From Polyodon spathula (Eukaryota; Chordata; Actinopteri; Acipenseriformes; Polyodontidae): a stretch of 64,000 nucleotides of DNA. Positions within the stretch are counted from its first letter, which is position 1. Each line of letters begins with the position of its first letter. Location: contig NC_054558.1 in the NCBI RefSeq assembly GCF_017654505.1, positions 8,304,220 through 8,368,219 of the forward strand. Reading direction: 5' to 3'. The position numbers were made by a program, and so were the translations under genes. The notes below the pieces were generated by a model. That model was given only the letters and a program-made list of their open reading frames with translations. It searched no databases and was not told the DNA's origin. Below are positions 34,175 to 48,437 of this stretch, piece by piece.

Positions 34175-35174
34175 TGCAGTTTTATTTGCTGTTCAGTCTG
34201 TTTCAGACTATGGGTATATTAATGCTTTCTGTTACTGTGACATTCCTGAAACCATACCGTCTATCTTCAGAAATACAAGACTATCTTAATTGTTTCAAGG
34301 CATTCGCTTTCCTGTTTAGAATTCGACCTCCCAGCCTTTGAAATTTTGTTTTAAAGTAGCGCGAGCGAACCTATTTACCTGTCAGATTTCATATCTGTGA
34401 AAGGCAAGCTGTCACCTTGGGAGAACTTTAAAGGAGCTATTATTGTATCTTATATATCTGGATGTATTTTTGCAAAATGGCAAGAGCAGTCATTCCATTA
34501 TTCGGTTGACTTTTGTAACGCTGTATTTCCCTTGGTATATGCGCTGTATCATTCTCTCATGCAGTTTATTGCAGTCAGTTTATTGCTGTTTTATAAGCAA
34601 GTTCTGTACTGGGAAATACCAGTACTGGTGTCTGCTAAACAACATATAGGATTTAGAGACCCAGTGATTGTTGGAAATTGATACATGAGATTTATTTTAG
34701 AAAAGTTCCCGTTTATTCGTTCAGATTTCCGCTCTAAATCTATCAAGTATGGCATATTATGCTTTTTAAATCGGTTTACTTTTTAGATTTTGTTATATCC
34801 GTTCACTTCACAGTAAGGAAAGTAATCATTTACTGTTAGTCATCTGTCTGCCTGCCAGTCAGAGTGCCCTTTTCACTGTCTGACACTGTAATGTGTAGAG
34901 TAAAAAAAACACTCTGAGCGGATTTCTGGTTGGAGCCTTGCGGGTGTGGCACAAAGAGGAAGGAATAGCATACATGGCCTTTGTGATTCAGCTGAAGTCA
35001 GACAGTAAAAGACACTGTAACGCATGACTATAATTTGAGACACGATGTTTAACAGAACACTCTTCCTTTTTTTTGTTGCCCGGGGCTTTTTCTAAGTAGA
35101 GATCTGTCGGTGAGAGAGGGGACGTGAAATCTGTGAGCCCCAGCACTGTTTCATACAAGAAAGCCCTTACGCAG

Positions 35175-35176
<2 letters not shown>

Positions 35177-35253
<77 letters not shown>
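35177..35253. repeat. (CT)38 microsatellite
   Basis: Uninterrupted CT tract of 77 bases with mirror symmetry, hence able to form triplex (H-DNA). Expected to be highly polymorphic. Confidence 0.98.
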
Positions 35254-35255
<2 letters not shown>

Positions 35256-36123
35256 CACCTTCATTGATTTTTTAATAGCCCTCGCTTAACCCTTCAGTGG
35301 CTTCACGTGTCAGTTAAGCCTTAAAGTCTTTCTGCGAGTAGCATCGTTATGCTTATTTACAACCATTTTTAAAAAAAATAAGGACAGTGTCATTTCCAAG
35401 CTGTTATGGGAGACCCTAAGCTCCACTGGTTCTTAAAATAATGCTTTAATGGTCATGTCTCTAGCAGTGTGGTGAAATTCAGTCGCGTATTTTACGCACA
35501 TGATATCGATGCAGTACTTGCATTGGTGTGCTCTTTTACAGTTCTGGAGATTGGTGGTCTTGGGAAGACAAATAAGTGACAAATGACCCTGCAGATCCTC
35601 TAGTTTAGCATAACATAGCCTAACGTTCAGTGACTTCAGCAGGTAACCTAACGCTTATAAGAGAATCTCTAAATTGAAATGCAGCACCTGGGTGATTTTG
35701 TATCGCCTTCTGTCATCCGAATGAGCGCCTTGGGCCAAAGTGTTTTAAACCTTGACGTTTACAGCCTGAACGGTTAATTTAGAAGCTGCTGATTCAGGCA
35801 GATGATGAGTGCTGATTAGTAGCTGTCCTGCCTGGAGGGGTTTCAGGATGAAAACCAAGAGTTTCACTCACTGTGTGCGAGGGCTGCATTCATTGTTCCT
35901 CTTAAACTCTTAAAAAAAGTAAGATGGAATGCAACCCTTGTGAAGTTCTGTTCCATTACATGTTGCGTAGTCCGAAGCATAAGCCAAAGTGTTTGTCTAG
36001 TACCTCAGTGTTTATGGGTCAGTCTGTTGAAGCTATGTTCCAGTCCTACTTTTCTGGCGTCAACACTTGGGAACCCAAAGCATCAGTCCTTTTTTTTTTT
36101 CTTGACTAACATGGTGGGATTGA

Positions 36124-36227
36124 GTAACTCAGTGGTTAGAGTGCTGGGCTGCAGTGTGGAAGGTATTGGGTTTTTGAGCAGCTCAGTGGTTAGAGTGCTG
36201 GACTGCAGTGTGGAAGGTAGTTGTTTT
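36124..36227 (+). repeat. tRNA-like SINE head, two tandem copies
   Basis: GTGGTTAGAGTGCTGG starts at 36132 and 36186, a 54-bp spacing. Each copy begins TAACTCAGTGG or CAGCTCAGTGG (A-box-like) and ends GCAGTGTGGAAGGTA. Same unit as at 4765-4856; a B box is not evident here. Confidence 0.65.
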
Positions 36228-36649
36228 TAGGAGATCTTAACTGGAAGTTTTATCTTGAGAATGTTGTTCTTCCAGTCCTTTTAATAAGCCAGATCTTATC
36301 TTTATTTCCAGCGGTGTTTTCCCTATTCAGAGACTCCTCCGCAGCTGAACATACAGGACAGACATCTCTTTAGCTTCAAGCCGATTGTAAAGGTGCATTT
36401 TTTGTCTTAAAAGTTTAAGTACCCTGTCACACAAGCCAGGACTAGTACCTCTATGTTATAAGATCTAATTATGCCGTTAAGATGGATATCTCTGATCCGG
36501 AGGGTCACGGGGTCACTTCTTTCCAATTAAATAGTTTCAGTCGTTGAGAAAGGCAGGAAGGATGGGTTATTGTGTTTTTTTCATTATTATTATTTATTGT
36601 GTTTTTTTTGACAAGTTACTTCAGTGAAACTCCAGTCATTCTTCTGGGG

Positions 36650-36822
36650 CTCGAGTTAGCTGCGCACCGACTCATGTCTCCTCCTGGTTTTGTGCGGTTT
36701 GACCCCGGGGTCGCCAGCACATCATGTTCATATCACTGATGCACTCGCAAAGTCAGCGTCCGAGTCACTGAGGTTGGTGTGCTCGTGTGCCATGACTACA
36801 GCCGCATCGGTGTAGAACGATT
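36650..36822. other. CpG-rich patch inside intron 2
   Basis: About thirteen CpG dinucleotides in about 170 bp, including CCCCGGGGTCGCC, in an otherwise CpG-poor intron. No TATA box, no following exon with a good donor. Could be an intragenic regulatory element or a recently inserted, not yet decayed repeat. Confidence 0.3.
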
Positions 36823-39515
36823 TAGTTTTTTTGCGGTTTCAGACAGCCAGGGATTTAACCCTTTTAAGGCCCCTCGCTGCTCACTTTCCACAGGTAAAAC
36901 CCATTAAGGGTGCTGCTTTATTTCCCTGTGGCATTCTTCAATCATACTTTATACAATTCACACCCCCTCCTCTGTGTAAACCACACTGTCAAGCAAAGGT
37001 CAACAAAAAGCTTGGTATTTTGTTAAAAAAAAAAAAAAAAAATTCTGTTAATTCACAAATGTGGTTATTCACAGTTAGTCCATGTTGACGGTACTGTCTA
37101 CTTTATTTTACTGCATCAGGACTCTTCACTAATTCTATGTTTTCAGTATTTGATGATAATGGCAAGTCCACAGTAAAAATGACGTGAGAACTTCAGAATT
37201 GCGAAGGAATCCAGCTCTTGGGGGGGGGGAAATGCTTCTCAGTGACTTCTAGGACCACAGGGTGCTGCCTGGTACACAAAACTAATGACCCAATCACTTA
37301 GAGATGCTGGAGCATCGCCTCCTTAGTCTTGGATATTTTAAAAGTATTAATATTTAAAAAGAGGGACAAGACCCCTTTGGAACTGCAGCCCAGAGACTGG
37401 CAGTATTGCGATAATAGCCAGCTCTGAGCTGCCATGTCTCATGATTATCTGCTTCCCATTCATTCATTCATTCATACCAGGGAGGAAACAGGGTCATCTT
37501 ACAAACATGGAGGTTTTGGCTGATGCAGTAATCTTTTTTTAGATTAAAAGAAACCCTTGATTTGATTTGAAAATCAGTGTCTGCAGCCTGACACATATCC
37601 TTTTTGTTCTTTTCTTAAATCCACATCTTTGTATTCTGATTTTCCTCCCCTTTTTTCTGTAGCCAACATCCTTTTTTTTGCTCTCCAGTAACAGGGGCAG
37701 GGAAACTTCAATCTTCAGTTATTCCACTTCAGCGCAGTCTGTTTTCCTAACACAATTAGCATCTTGTTGCTTTTTAAAGCGGTCGGCATACAGGGTCACA
37801 GATACTTCACACGCAATGTACAGAGTGCTCTGTGGCATTTAAAAAAAAAAAAGTGCTCTGGGTTTTCTGTTCCGTACTACATCATGGATCATTATTGCTG
37901 TGTTACCTGTTTGACAGCGTGGGCAATAATCCTGACACTGTCAGTGCACTAGAGCGGATATTTTGAAAAGAGCTTTGAAACAGACTTTAAAGTTATAAAT
38001 GTAAAAAGTTATCAGGATGTTAACAATGAAAAAAAAAGACAGGTGCGTCATTTAAACAGCTGTAGCAGCACATGGGGGTGTGTAATGCTATATTTTTCCG
38101 AACACTACTACTTACTCTTTAAGTCTCCTGTCTATTTATCTATTTTATAATGCATAGTGTTTTTGTTTTTTTCAGGACAACTTCTCAAACTCCTTAGAGT
38201 TCACACAAGCTGTTTAAAATGCATTGGGATTGAGATGATGCATCTCAATGAAATGTTTGCCTCTTTATTCACATTCACATGTGGCATTGGAGCCCGCAGC
38301 TGGCTGACGTGTTCCAGAACACTGTGTGTTCCAATTCCAGCGCCAGCTCAACACCCACATGCACTGTACAGCAAGAGTTAAAGAAAAGAATCAGGATGCA
38401 TGCCTCTGAAAAGCACGACACAGTGGTGCCACACTGCCATTTACAACAGGGCGTTTTAATCAGCGGTTTGATCAAACAGAAATGAGTTTTAAAACAGGAA
38501 TTTTATATAAAAACAAACAAATAAATTGAAGGTTTCCTTGCCTCTGACTTTAGAGTATCATTTATACAGCAGTTTGATTTGATGTCCTATACAACATGCA
38601 TTATATCACAGATGATAAAATGAAGGCGCCATCAATTTTGTTTTGTCTGTAAAAATAGCACCACTGGTTTGATTTAGCACTATTTGGTAAACTGCTGTAT
38701 TTGTTCTTGTGAATAAAATGTATACATCTGTCCCATACAGTAGATTGTTACCATATGAGCAGAAGAGCAGGGTGCTGGAGAGCAGATTCAGCTGTGGACC
38801 TTTGCAAAGTGCTTGTTAAACCAGCCGTGGTGCTAATCAGACAGTAAATGGGACAGTGGAGGCGACTTATCCAGGGACACTGCAAGGGCAAAAGTCCCTT
38901 TTTGACCTAAAACCAGATGGCTCTTGCCTCCCTCCCGCAGAGCTAACAAAGGGAAAGGGTGCGTGGAAGTTGATGCCTGGGCTGTACGGGGGAGGCAGGG
39001 TGCGTTCTCCAGTCCCCTCTCACAGTGTGTTAGTGAAGAGAAGATTGATTCGCTATCACATTGATTGATTCTTTTCGAATCGGCTGTGGTGCCGTGAATA
39101 GAGCCTGTTTTGGGAGGGCAGCTCAGAGCGGTCAGGGCTTGTTATTCAGTCTACATGGCCAGCTGTGGGGAGGAAGTCATTTTCCCATTGACTACAATGG
39201 ATATGTAGCGTGTAGACTGTCAGCTGGGCTGGTTCCCCAGTCTTTAGATGCGCTCGTCCTGTGGTTGGTTCATTAGCCTTTCCCTCAGAGTTTGTGATGG
39301 ACACTATGGAATGAGAGTTGTCGTTGTGCAAAAGGTGTTACATTAGCTATCCCATGACATTGGAGGCTAATGGGTGTAGAATTAAATAACATAATCAACC
39401 TTATGCACAATGCTTTCTGGAAATAACCAAGATTAGCCTAGATTAACAGCTCCTGCCTCAGCCCCTCTTCCAAGCTTTGGCAGTTTGGTGGTAGGCAGGG
39501 ATGCAGCCAGGGCCA

Positions 39516-39536
39516 GGGGGGGGGGGGGGGGGGGGG
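39516..39536. repeat. G21 homopolymer
   Basis: Twenty-one G in a row, followed by TGTGATGG. Confidence 0.95.
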
Positions 39537-39866
39537 TGTGATGGAGTGCTCTTCAGACTTATCTTTTTGACCCGTCGAGTGTAAAGGAAATAATGAGAAC
39601 ACGGCCTGACAGAGAAGGGGTCAGTGAGCAGCATCCCAGAGATGTGCTGCAGGAACCATTCCTCTTTCCATCTGAGCGATCTCTGGCTTGACTGACTGCC
39701 TGTGTGTTCTGCCAGCACCCAGCCAGGGAAACAGAACCAGGTTAGGGACTCCTGACCCCAGAGATTGAAATGCCTTGAGTGCGTGTTACTGCTCCTTCCG
39801 TCTCATCTTCTCTCCAGCCATTCCTTTTTTTGTGGCTCACTCTCTGTTATCTAAAGCTGGAATTGC

Positions 39867-39911
<45 letters not shown>
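39867..39911. repeat. (ATT)15 microsatellite
   Basis: Uninterrupted ATT trinucleotide tract; the isoleucine run it encodes is an artefact. Confidence 0.97.
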
Positions 39912-42900
39912 CGTAGCAGATTTAGATTTGCCTGTGACCTATACAAAACAGAAATGCCTGTGGCTAAAACATCACAGGCGTCTCCCTAATTAGACGCACG
40001 GTAAAATCAAGAAATGCTACACCAACATTTTCACCTTTAGAATTTCTGACTGAGTGTTTTTTGGAGTGCTGGCTGAATTGGCCAAGAGCTACGTAGTATA
40101 ATTGGTGAGCTTAGATTGGATAGAGAAAACACGGTCAATTCAAAATGAAAGTGACCACGCTGGAAACCACAGTGTATCTGAAGTCCTTATCTTGACGTCT
40201 ATAAATGCAGTAAGAACAGTGCGGTCCTGGTTTAGGCGTAGCATACCCCTGTCCCTAATTGTGGATGTAGCTCCACATCCTCCTCTCTGTTAAGATTACT
40301 CACCCGGCAGGCAGGCAGCCACGCTGTTGACTCCTGCAGGGATGACAGTCCAATTACAGCCTCCTCACAGGCCCTGGACAACCCCACTGATTCCATTAGT
40401 AACCCCCACACACCTTGCTAATAGTCTGGGAGATGTAAATACACCAGACAGTGACAGAAAAAACAATTCTGCCCCCCAGGATACACAACTCAATCATCTC
40501 CCATCCATTTCATTGTTAAGTAGGATTCGGTGCCACAGTGTTCTGTTGAATTCCTGTGTAGTAAATGTCTATTCGTGGCACATTCTGCACGCATTCACAG
40601 TAAAGTGCTTTACGACTGGGGTGATGGAATTGATGATGCATTCTTATAAAAGAGCTCCTGCAAATGGTGTGCATGCACTCTACTGAATCTTAAAGCTTGG
40701 TAAAAAAAAATTGTAGCCGTTATGAATACGTTTTATAATGAAAAAGACTGAACGGTTAGATATTTCTGTGTTCTGTGATGCAACCATTGATTTCAGTCCT
40801 GTGTGCAGTACCATGCGCGGATGGAAAACCTGGATGGCCGTTTTAATGTTCTAAATGCTCCAGACAAATAACAGTGGACGACAGCAGCGTGTCGGAACTT
40901 TTTAACATGCATGTGAATAATGGAAGGTGATGCATTGCTCACTATTCCCTGCAGTAATGAATGAGGTTGTGATTTCAGTGCAGGGTGTGGACAGTGCTGG
41001 AGGAGGCTCTCATGCTAGTAATACCATTGATCCATAGTAAAAATGCAGCAAAATGTTAAAGCATGGGAAAACTGTACGATTGCAGTGCAAATTTAGGGTG
41101 GTATATTTTTCAATGGGGAGCTGCCCTGGCTGGCGCGGTGTGCGGCATGAGAACACGCCGGCCCCTGGAGATTTGTCACGTGATTAACGAGTTCTCACAC
41201 TGTGCATTGTGCACCATACTCATTTAATACTGCAGTCAGCAGGCAACAGAACGGTTTACAAGGAGTGTGTAGTCGTTATGCTTATTCCATTGCTACACAC
41301 TTCCACGCTCAGACAAACCGCACATATATATATATTATTGATAAAGCCATCTTTCATGATGGATTTTGGAAAAAACAGCATCTGCTAGAATCAGCACTTC
41401 AATAGATTTACCATAATGCCAGGCCCAGACACTGTATCTGAGTGTTTGCAAACAGTATACATATGTGTTGTATATAATATGCTTAAACATATTGATTGAT
41501 TGATTGTAACAGCTGCTGTAACCCTCCCTAGGTTCAGATGAAGTCCTAACATGTTTTTTAGTCACTCAAACCCGGAGATTGAGTTACAGCAGCATGCTGT
41601 GATGCCTCCTGAGTCAGCATATGCACATAGCGTGGCATTTTCTTCTTTATAAAAAGTCACAGTTTTGGTTGCTGTGCATTCTTCAGAGCAGCAGAGATGT
41701 AAGTAGGGCTGCATAACTGCTCGAGCAGTTCCATTAATAGATGTACTGCACTATGATAATATTACTGTATCACTATCACAGGCAGAAAATTACGCACAAT
41801 GGTGTAGATCGAAGGCACCGGAACACCACTAAAATCTAGATTTTCTTAAACAATAATTATTATACAAATTCACATGTTATACTGAACTTATAGTAACACA
41901 TATAATAGGTCATGCATTAATCTAATTTCTACACACAGCCGTAGTCGATGCACTGTTGCTGTCGTGTTCATCAGCATTTTTAACCTTCTTAAAGAAGACA
42001 TTAGTAATAGAGGAAGTTCCTAATGCTTTTAGGAACACTGACTGACTGAATCGGACAGTGCGGGAAATGTGAGTCGTGATGAAGCATGCCTATTATGCGA
42101 GTTTGACTATACCACTGTTGCCTATAGAAAATAGTACTGGAACGACTATAGCACTTATTATGCATATAGAATGACATCATTCCCAGTTGTGGGTTATATG
42201 TAGACCCATGTGTTTGTTCTTAAACACAAACCAGGCAGAGATCTCTCTTGGTGAAATCCCAGGACCGTGCTTCTGCTGGATCCGTTTCTGTCGCAAACTG
42301 TTCCCACATGTGGACGAGGCTATTCAGGGTTCACTGTTACAGAACAAAAGGAGTTTAACCAGAAAGCAATAGTTTGGGAAATTGAATACAGACGGATTAA
42401 ACCAGAGCCTGGTGATTCATTCTCCTATCATACCTCTTCTGTCTTGCACACGTCCTGGTGGAGGACTGTGGAAGGATAGCAAAAAAAAGAAAAAAAAGAT
42501 TTCTATTTTTAGTAGTAGTTCTCAGTTCGCAGAAAAAACAAAAAAAAACAGGCTCTTAGAAACAGGATTTCAAATGATTTGCAAGAAGTGCTGGAAATTC
42601 CAGCAACTTTTAGAAACTGTACAGTTCTGCTGGTGCCTTGCAAGGTGCAAAGCATGTAGATTTATTAAACCCGTCGGACACAATTCTACTCCATATGACC
42701 TACTGACTGAGTGTAACATCTCACAATGAAAAAGCTGTATTGCCATCTCTTGAACCAAGTTTAAAAAATAAAAAAAACAAGCATTGAAACTGTTTTTAAA
42801 AGTAGGAAAAAAAACAGCCTACATCATACATGCCCTAAAGGAATATTCCTAGATAACATTGCATTAACTTTAACAGGGTTATAGCCTTGCTGCAGCACCC

Positions 42901-43003
42901 TCCCCCCCGGCCCCCTGGGCGGTGACAGACGAGGTTAGTGATGCCGAATTTCCTGCTTGCTTTCTGAGCTGCCAGCGCTCCATTCAAGCTCTCAGCAGGG
43001 GAT

Positions 43004-43225
43004 CTAGCAGAACAAGTCATGTGTTATAATAACACATACCGCAATGCACTGACCATCACTAATATTCTGAAGGCGCTGGCCTAGTTTATCTAGTACAGCA
43101 GTGTCTGTCACCAAAGGCTTGCTCCAGTCAGCGCTAATACCCGGAAACGAGCGAGAGGAGAAATACTGAACAGAACGCGACGGCCTCTTCACCTTCACAG
43201 CCAGGTTGAGGCTGTTCAGCTCCAT
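43004..43225 (-). other. Unrecognised minus-strand open frame, exon-like
   Basis: A 73-codon frame reading KVKRPSRSVQYFSSRSF and ISADWSKPLVTDTAVLDKLG, more protein-like than its neighbours, in a locally CpG-rich stretch. The codon GCG near 43042 is followed by GTATGT, a plausible donor. On the upstream side AACAG and GGAG after a TGTTACTGTTCCC tract are weak acceptors. I do not recognise the family. It may be a nested exon, a fragment of a mobile element or chance. Confidence 0.2.
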
Positions 43226-45666
43226 TCCACAGGGAACAGTAACAGTATCAGTCCAGGGTTTTCACCCAACCCATGGAAATATATCACCATGAGTCCAACA
43301 CAGCACAAAAAAAAGAAGAAATTGGTGCAAATTTGAATACTCAAAACCACTGTATTTAAAAAAAAATGATAATAATTTCCATATATATCTAGTTGGAGTC
43401 TCAAGAGAAATGTGACTTTTTTTATAATATACTTTCTGTGGACCTAATTAAATCAGATGAACGTGGGGTCAAGCCTGCGCTGCTCACTGCCTCGGAGGCT
43501 TTGGGCACTCTCTGAATGTCTGGCTGCTCACGTTTTGACATTGCAATCCAATGTAGTGTGTGCCTGCAGAACAGACTGTTGCTATCTAGTTTCTTTCCTG
43601 TACAGAAAGTCTTTAGTGCATGACACACACACACCACCCCTGGGATATTTGATGTTGCTCTAAACCCTAAACCTAACTCTCTATTCTTTCTTGGGGATGT
43701 AATCCACCTCCTAGCATACCGGACTCAGGATTAATAATTTTATGGTGCAGTGATTTCATATTGCAGTTCTTCAGCGCTGGGTTCGCTGATTCCAAAAGCA
43801 TATCCTCTGACTGTTCAGCTCCGACTCCCTCTTTAGGAATTTCCTTCCTCCTGGAAAAAATCTGATTTCCGTTCAAAACCTTTAAATTAGCGGTGACAGA
43901 AATATGTGCCGTGGTCTTCTTGTGGTGCGATTGTTATGTTAGCCGGCATTTGTTCAACTTTGTAGCTGCGGCCACTGCAGGGTAAACAGGATTTTGCATT
44001 TCATAAAACTACACTATCTGTCTATTGTAATATAGATTGCATATGTATTCTCTTCGATAAAGTGCTATTGTCTTGTCCATTTCTGTGTACTTAGGTTTGG
44101 ATGACTCAACTTTATAACCAAGCCTTTGCAAACAGACCTAATGATATCAAAGACTGTACACTTGGATTCAAATGTGACACACACTCTCACATATGCCAAC
44201 ACACGGCTCTTTCTGAACAAATCTATAGTAATGACTTCTACCCATGCACTCTGGGAAACACTATCAATACATACAACTGATCTCAGCCGAAGCGTTGCAT
44301 AATTTAAATGAAATACATGCAGTCTTTGCTTATTTACTTAATTATTTTGATGACTGTACTGTAATTACAACTATTATTGTTCCTCCCATTCATAGGGGAG
44401 TAGAATAAATAACTGGATTAGTATTGTATAGCTGGCATTTAACTCTGATTGCATTTGTACTGTTGCATTACATGATTACAATACAGGAGAGAGATCGAAT
44501 AAATCCTATAATAAGATTGATGCCATGCATGCTCTAACTGTTTTTTAAGAAGCCCTGATCTGGAAGCGAGCATTATAGGTCCTCAGAGCTGCTTCTAGGA
44601 GAGTCACGTCTGTGCATACAAGTACACGAATATTGGACAATGCATAAACACACATCTTTGTGTTGCTTTACTAAAGTGATTGGGTCTCTGCCAAATACCC
44701 AGCATGCTGACAGTACCGAAGTAAAGGGGCATATTCCTATGCAAGCCCAAAGACTCCAACTGCAGCAATGCAGCATGTTAAACCTCTGTCAGCACGCACG
44801 TTGCAAAAACGCTCCCCCCTGTCAATGAAAGATGCAGTCAGTCCCCCATCCCCATCTCTGTCCCCTTCAGAGCCAGTGGGATTAACGACTAGAGGTGGCA
44901 CAAACCCAAATTAGATTATAATGAAACCTTCCCTCTGAAGAACACTGCTTAATTAATTAGATACTGATTTGCATAACTAGACACATTAAGTTTGCCTCCT
45001 GTGAAAAAATAGTCTGACGTGCTATGTGTCAGACAGCTTTAAAAAATATAGCAAGGAAAAAGTGAAATGCAATGATGGTAGTCAGATCATTGTAGGATGT
45101 AACATTTAGATTAAGCATGACAAATCAGGGAAAATGAATTGATCTATTTAAAGATGTAGTGTCTATAGTTCCATCAGAGCCTGATCAGTTCAAAACTCTC
45201 AGGCACATCCTTTCACAGCTGATGCTGCCAGGCGACAAAAGAGTCTGGTGTTAGTTTGATGTCCTTTTGACTTTGCCGTATGCCCTCCCTCCACCGCACC
45301 ACCTGGCCCCAGAGAGCGATGATTCAGATTTTTCTTGTGAAAAATTGTTTGTTTACACAGAAGGGATTTTATTTGTATTTACTTTTCCTGCGGTGAAGGT
45401 GTCTGGATCGATCTCGCCTCAAGTCTCTTGTTACCTTCCATTAACACAGCGAGCCGCTTGAGGAATTAAAAGAGGAGCTCCTTGACTGGGCTGGAATTAT
45501 CCCGGGTCTCTGGTAATGCAAACCCCATTGATTTCCAATGCCTCTATTGAGCTCCACTGGCCAGGCACTGGAAGAGAAGGACAGACACCAGATCCACAGT
45601 GTGTTCCACACACCCTCATATTGAGAATCTGCGTTTATAAATATCATTGGGACTCACAAATAGATT

Positions 45667-45688
45667 GTGTGTGTGTATGTGTGTGCGT
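45667..45688. repeat. (TG)n microsatellite
   Basis: Imperfect TG/TATG tract. Confidence 0.9.
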
Positions 45689-46710
45689 GATGTACTTTAC
45701 CTGCACACCCAGTTTCTAAATTCATTTAGTGACAAAACAACAACTTTCTGTTCGCCTGGTTATCCTGGCCATCTTTCTTACCTTACAGGTGGAGAAATTT
45801 TAGTTTGAGTTGGGTATTAAAATCCCAAAGTTATTATACAATCTTGATTTCGCCTTCTATCTCAGCGCTCTGTCCTGTGTGCTTATGTAAATGTACAAAT
45901 GCACGCTTTGTATCTCTGTGTGCAACATTAAATATATGCACACCATTGACCAACTGTTTCCCTCCAGTCTGCTTGCAGGTGTGTGGTGTATATTAAATGC
46001 GTCCACACACACAGACACGCACGCAGAGAGGCATGCATGCATTGCCTTCATGGCGAGCTGTCAGTGTAACCCTTTGTGAATTGTGACGCTGATCAATTGA
46101 AGAGAAGTTTTTGTTTTCACGGGTTGGTTCTGGTAACGTCCCCCCTAACTGCATTGAGTGACACTGCACCTGCCTGTCACAGGCTGAGCGGGGCTGTTGT
46201 CCTCAGCAGCTGTAGCCGAGCTCACTGAGTCACACTTGCGGGGCCCACGTCTGGACAGTCTTCAGCTGTTTAACCCTACCCCCATCCCAAATGATAGGGT
46301 CCATTCTTGCAATCGTCAGTTTCATAGAATTTAATTGCAGTGTGAACTTTGTTTGTTGCAAACTTAATCTAGACTGCTCCTACTCATTCATAAACCCATT
46401 TACATTGGGGTACAGCGCAACATTGAGGAGCTTTGCACAGGTTTCTCATGAGGTGGTCCTGGTTTTGAGTTGGTGTCCAGCGACATAAGAGCCACCCGCA
46501 TGTACCATCAGCTGCATCTACGTCCAAGCGAACGACTGCAGACAGACAACAGAAACATTGTACCAGTAAGCTGAGTACTGGTGTTGCTGCCCAGTTTAGA
46601 TTGACTTATTGAATGAAAACAGATTCTCTTAAGACTCCCTGTAGTTTCCAATTGCGAAGCTTTAAACAAGCTTACTGACTTGTAGTGGAATTTGGGCCGG
46701 GTCACAAAGG

Positions 46711-46950
46711 TTAATGCCGTCTCTCCCCCTCTGCCACTTCTGTGAGATCTTTCACCCTGTAATCTCTATGCATTGTGAGCAACTTGGTCCGCTTATTGTC
46801 CACCTCAGATGTAGTGTCTTCTTTAATGTGCATAGTCCTGGGAGGATGGAGGTTCTGACCGCTAAGGGCATCAACAGCAATGATCCAGAATGATGCAACA
46901 TTTTCAGAAGTATAGTTTATGCTCCATCTCTGACCTGGCATCTGCACCAC
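46711..46950 (-). other. Unrecognised minus-strand open frame
   Basis: Encodes QRWSINYTSENVASFWIIAV, then ALSGQNLHPPRTM and KLLTMHRDYRVKDLTEVAEG, with mixed, protein-like composition. Upstream on the same strand a pyrimidine-rich TTTCTAACTCTTACTTCTC stretch precedes candidate AGs. A weak donor (ACAGG-GTGAAA) lies inside. Same strand and 3.5 kb away from the frame at 43004-43225. No domain recognised; could be a decayed mobile-element protein. Confidence 0.2.
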
Positions 46951-47156
46951 CCTATTATGTACAGTAGAAGTTGAGAAGTAAGAGTTAGAAAGGATTTGAA
47001 ATTGCTTCTTTATTGTTCAGTGGAGATTTTCCTTTCCCTCACCTTTGACCTTTCGGGGGTGGAGGTGGGGGGGGAGGTGACCCTGGCTTTTTGTGTGCGT
47101 TTATGGAGGGAGGGGGGAGGGGGTTATTAGGTCACCACTTTCACCGCGAGGGGCCC

Positions 47157-47180
47157 GTGTGTGTGTGTGTGTGTGTGTGT
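47157..47180. repeat. (GT)12 microsatellite
   Basis: Uninterrupted GT tract between G-rich flanks. Confidence 0.95.
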
Positions 47181-47924
47181 TTTAGGAATTTGGGCGGTTG
47201 CAGGCTTCAGACCGCTGAACAAGAAAATAGGAAAAACGTCAAAATCACCTCCCACCCAAAAAGGCGGCCTGTGGGATCAGATCCCATTTGAAAGGACATT
47301 AAAATACATGAGGAGGAAGCCACCGAGGGGTCTGGAGCTGAGCAGGGGGCCGGTGCTGCGAGCTGGCAGTAAATTGGTTTTAGCTACTCGTGATTGGTAG
47401 CCTGCGGTTCTTGACAACGTGGCTGGACGTTGCGTCTGTAATGGCAAGCACAGTTCAGCAAATAACAAGCTGTTGTTTTTCGTCTCTTGTTATGTGATTT
47501 CATGGTGGAATACTGTAACCCCCTTAGCATTCAAATATGTGCACACAACCGAAAGCAATACAAAGGCAGCATCCATCTCCAAAACCTCCAGGTTTTCTAC
47601 GGATTGATAATCAATGCATTTGTCCTATTAGTTTTATGAGGATCAGGCTACATTATTTGGAAAAATATGATTCATAATGTCATAATGCAAGGATAAGGGA
47701 CTGTGTGTGTGTTCCTAGATCTATGTGAAAAACAAATATCTGGTTAGATGTTGATCTAAGTAATAACAGCTCACTCCATTCTGCTGATCATTTTCATGTC
47801 TAGCGAGGCAGTAAGTCTGACGTGCTGGAATGGAGAAGAGGTGTGTGAGGTTAGCATAAGCTCCCGAAGGTGTGCATCTTATCCAGTAGATTGCAACCCA
47901 CACAGCCTGGTCTTACTTGCACAC

Positions 47925-48012
47925 TGTGTTGCGTGTTGAGCACGTCTAGAAGTGAACCTGGGACCATCCGGCTCACAGGCTGATCTGCTGCCAGAGCCAC
48001 TAGTTGTTGACT
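47925..48012 (-). repeat. Possible tRNA-derived SINE head
   Basis: On the minus strand AACTAGTGGCTCTGGCAG (A-box-like) is followed about 30 bases later by CCCAGGTTCACTTCTAG (B-box-like GGTTCACTTC). The spacing fits a tRNA-derived promoter, but the arms do not all pair, so this is not a tRNA gene. Confidence 0.4.
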
Positions 48013-48437
48013 AGTACCTCCTGCTTCCAAAGCTTTTTGGCTTAGTGCTGCCCTTGGCTTCTACTCTACACTGTTGCTTGGCTGTAGCATTCTGCCAGGT
48101 CCCAGAGATGGAACAGAATCTGTGTGTTCTCTGAAAAGAGACTTTTTCTCGTTGTTTTTTCTGACTTGACAGATGCAGGGAGGAAGGAACTACTTGAAAG
48201 AAACTAGCTCTTTTAAAAACATCAACTTATTTCATCAACTAAATTAACACGGCAGCAACCAATGGGGTGAGCTGCCCTGAAGAGGACCGTTACACCTCTA
48301 GCCAGTAATAAACATGTGCACATTTCACTTTACTAGTAACAGTTTAGCAGCTCTCTAAGTCTTTTGAACTCAACTGATAAAGACCATGCATTTTATTACT
48401 TGAGCAGTTTGGTACCGCTTGAACTGTCTCTGATTTC

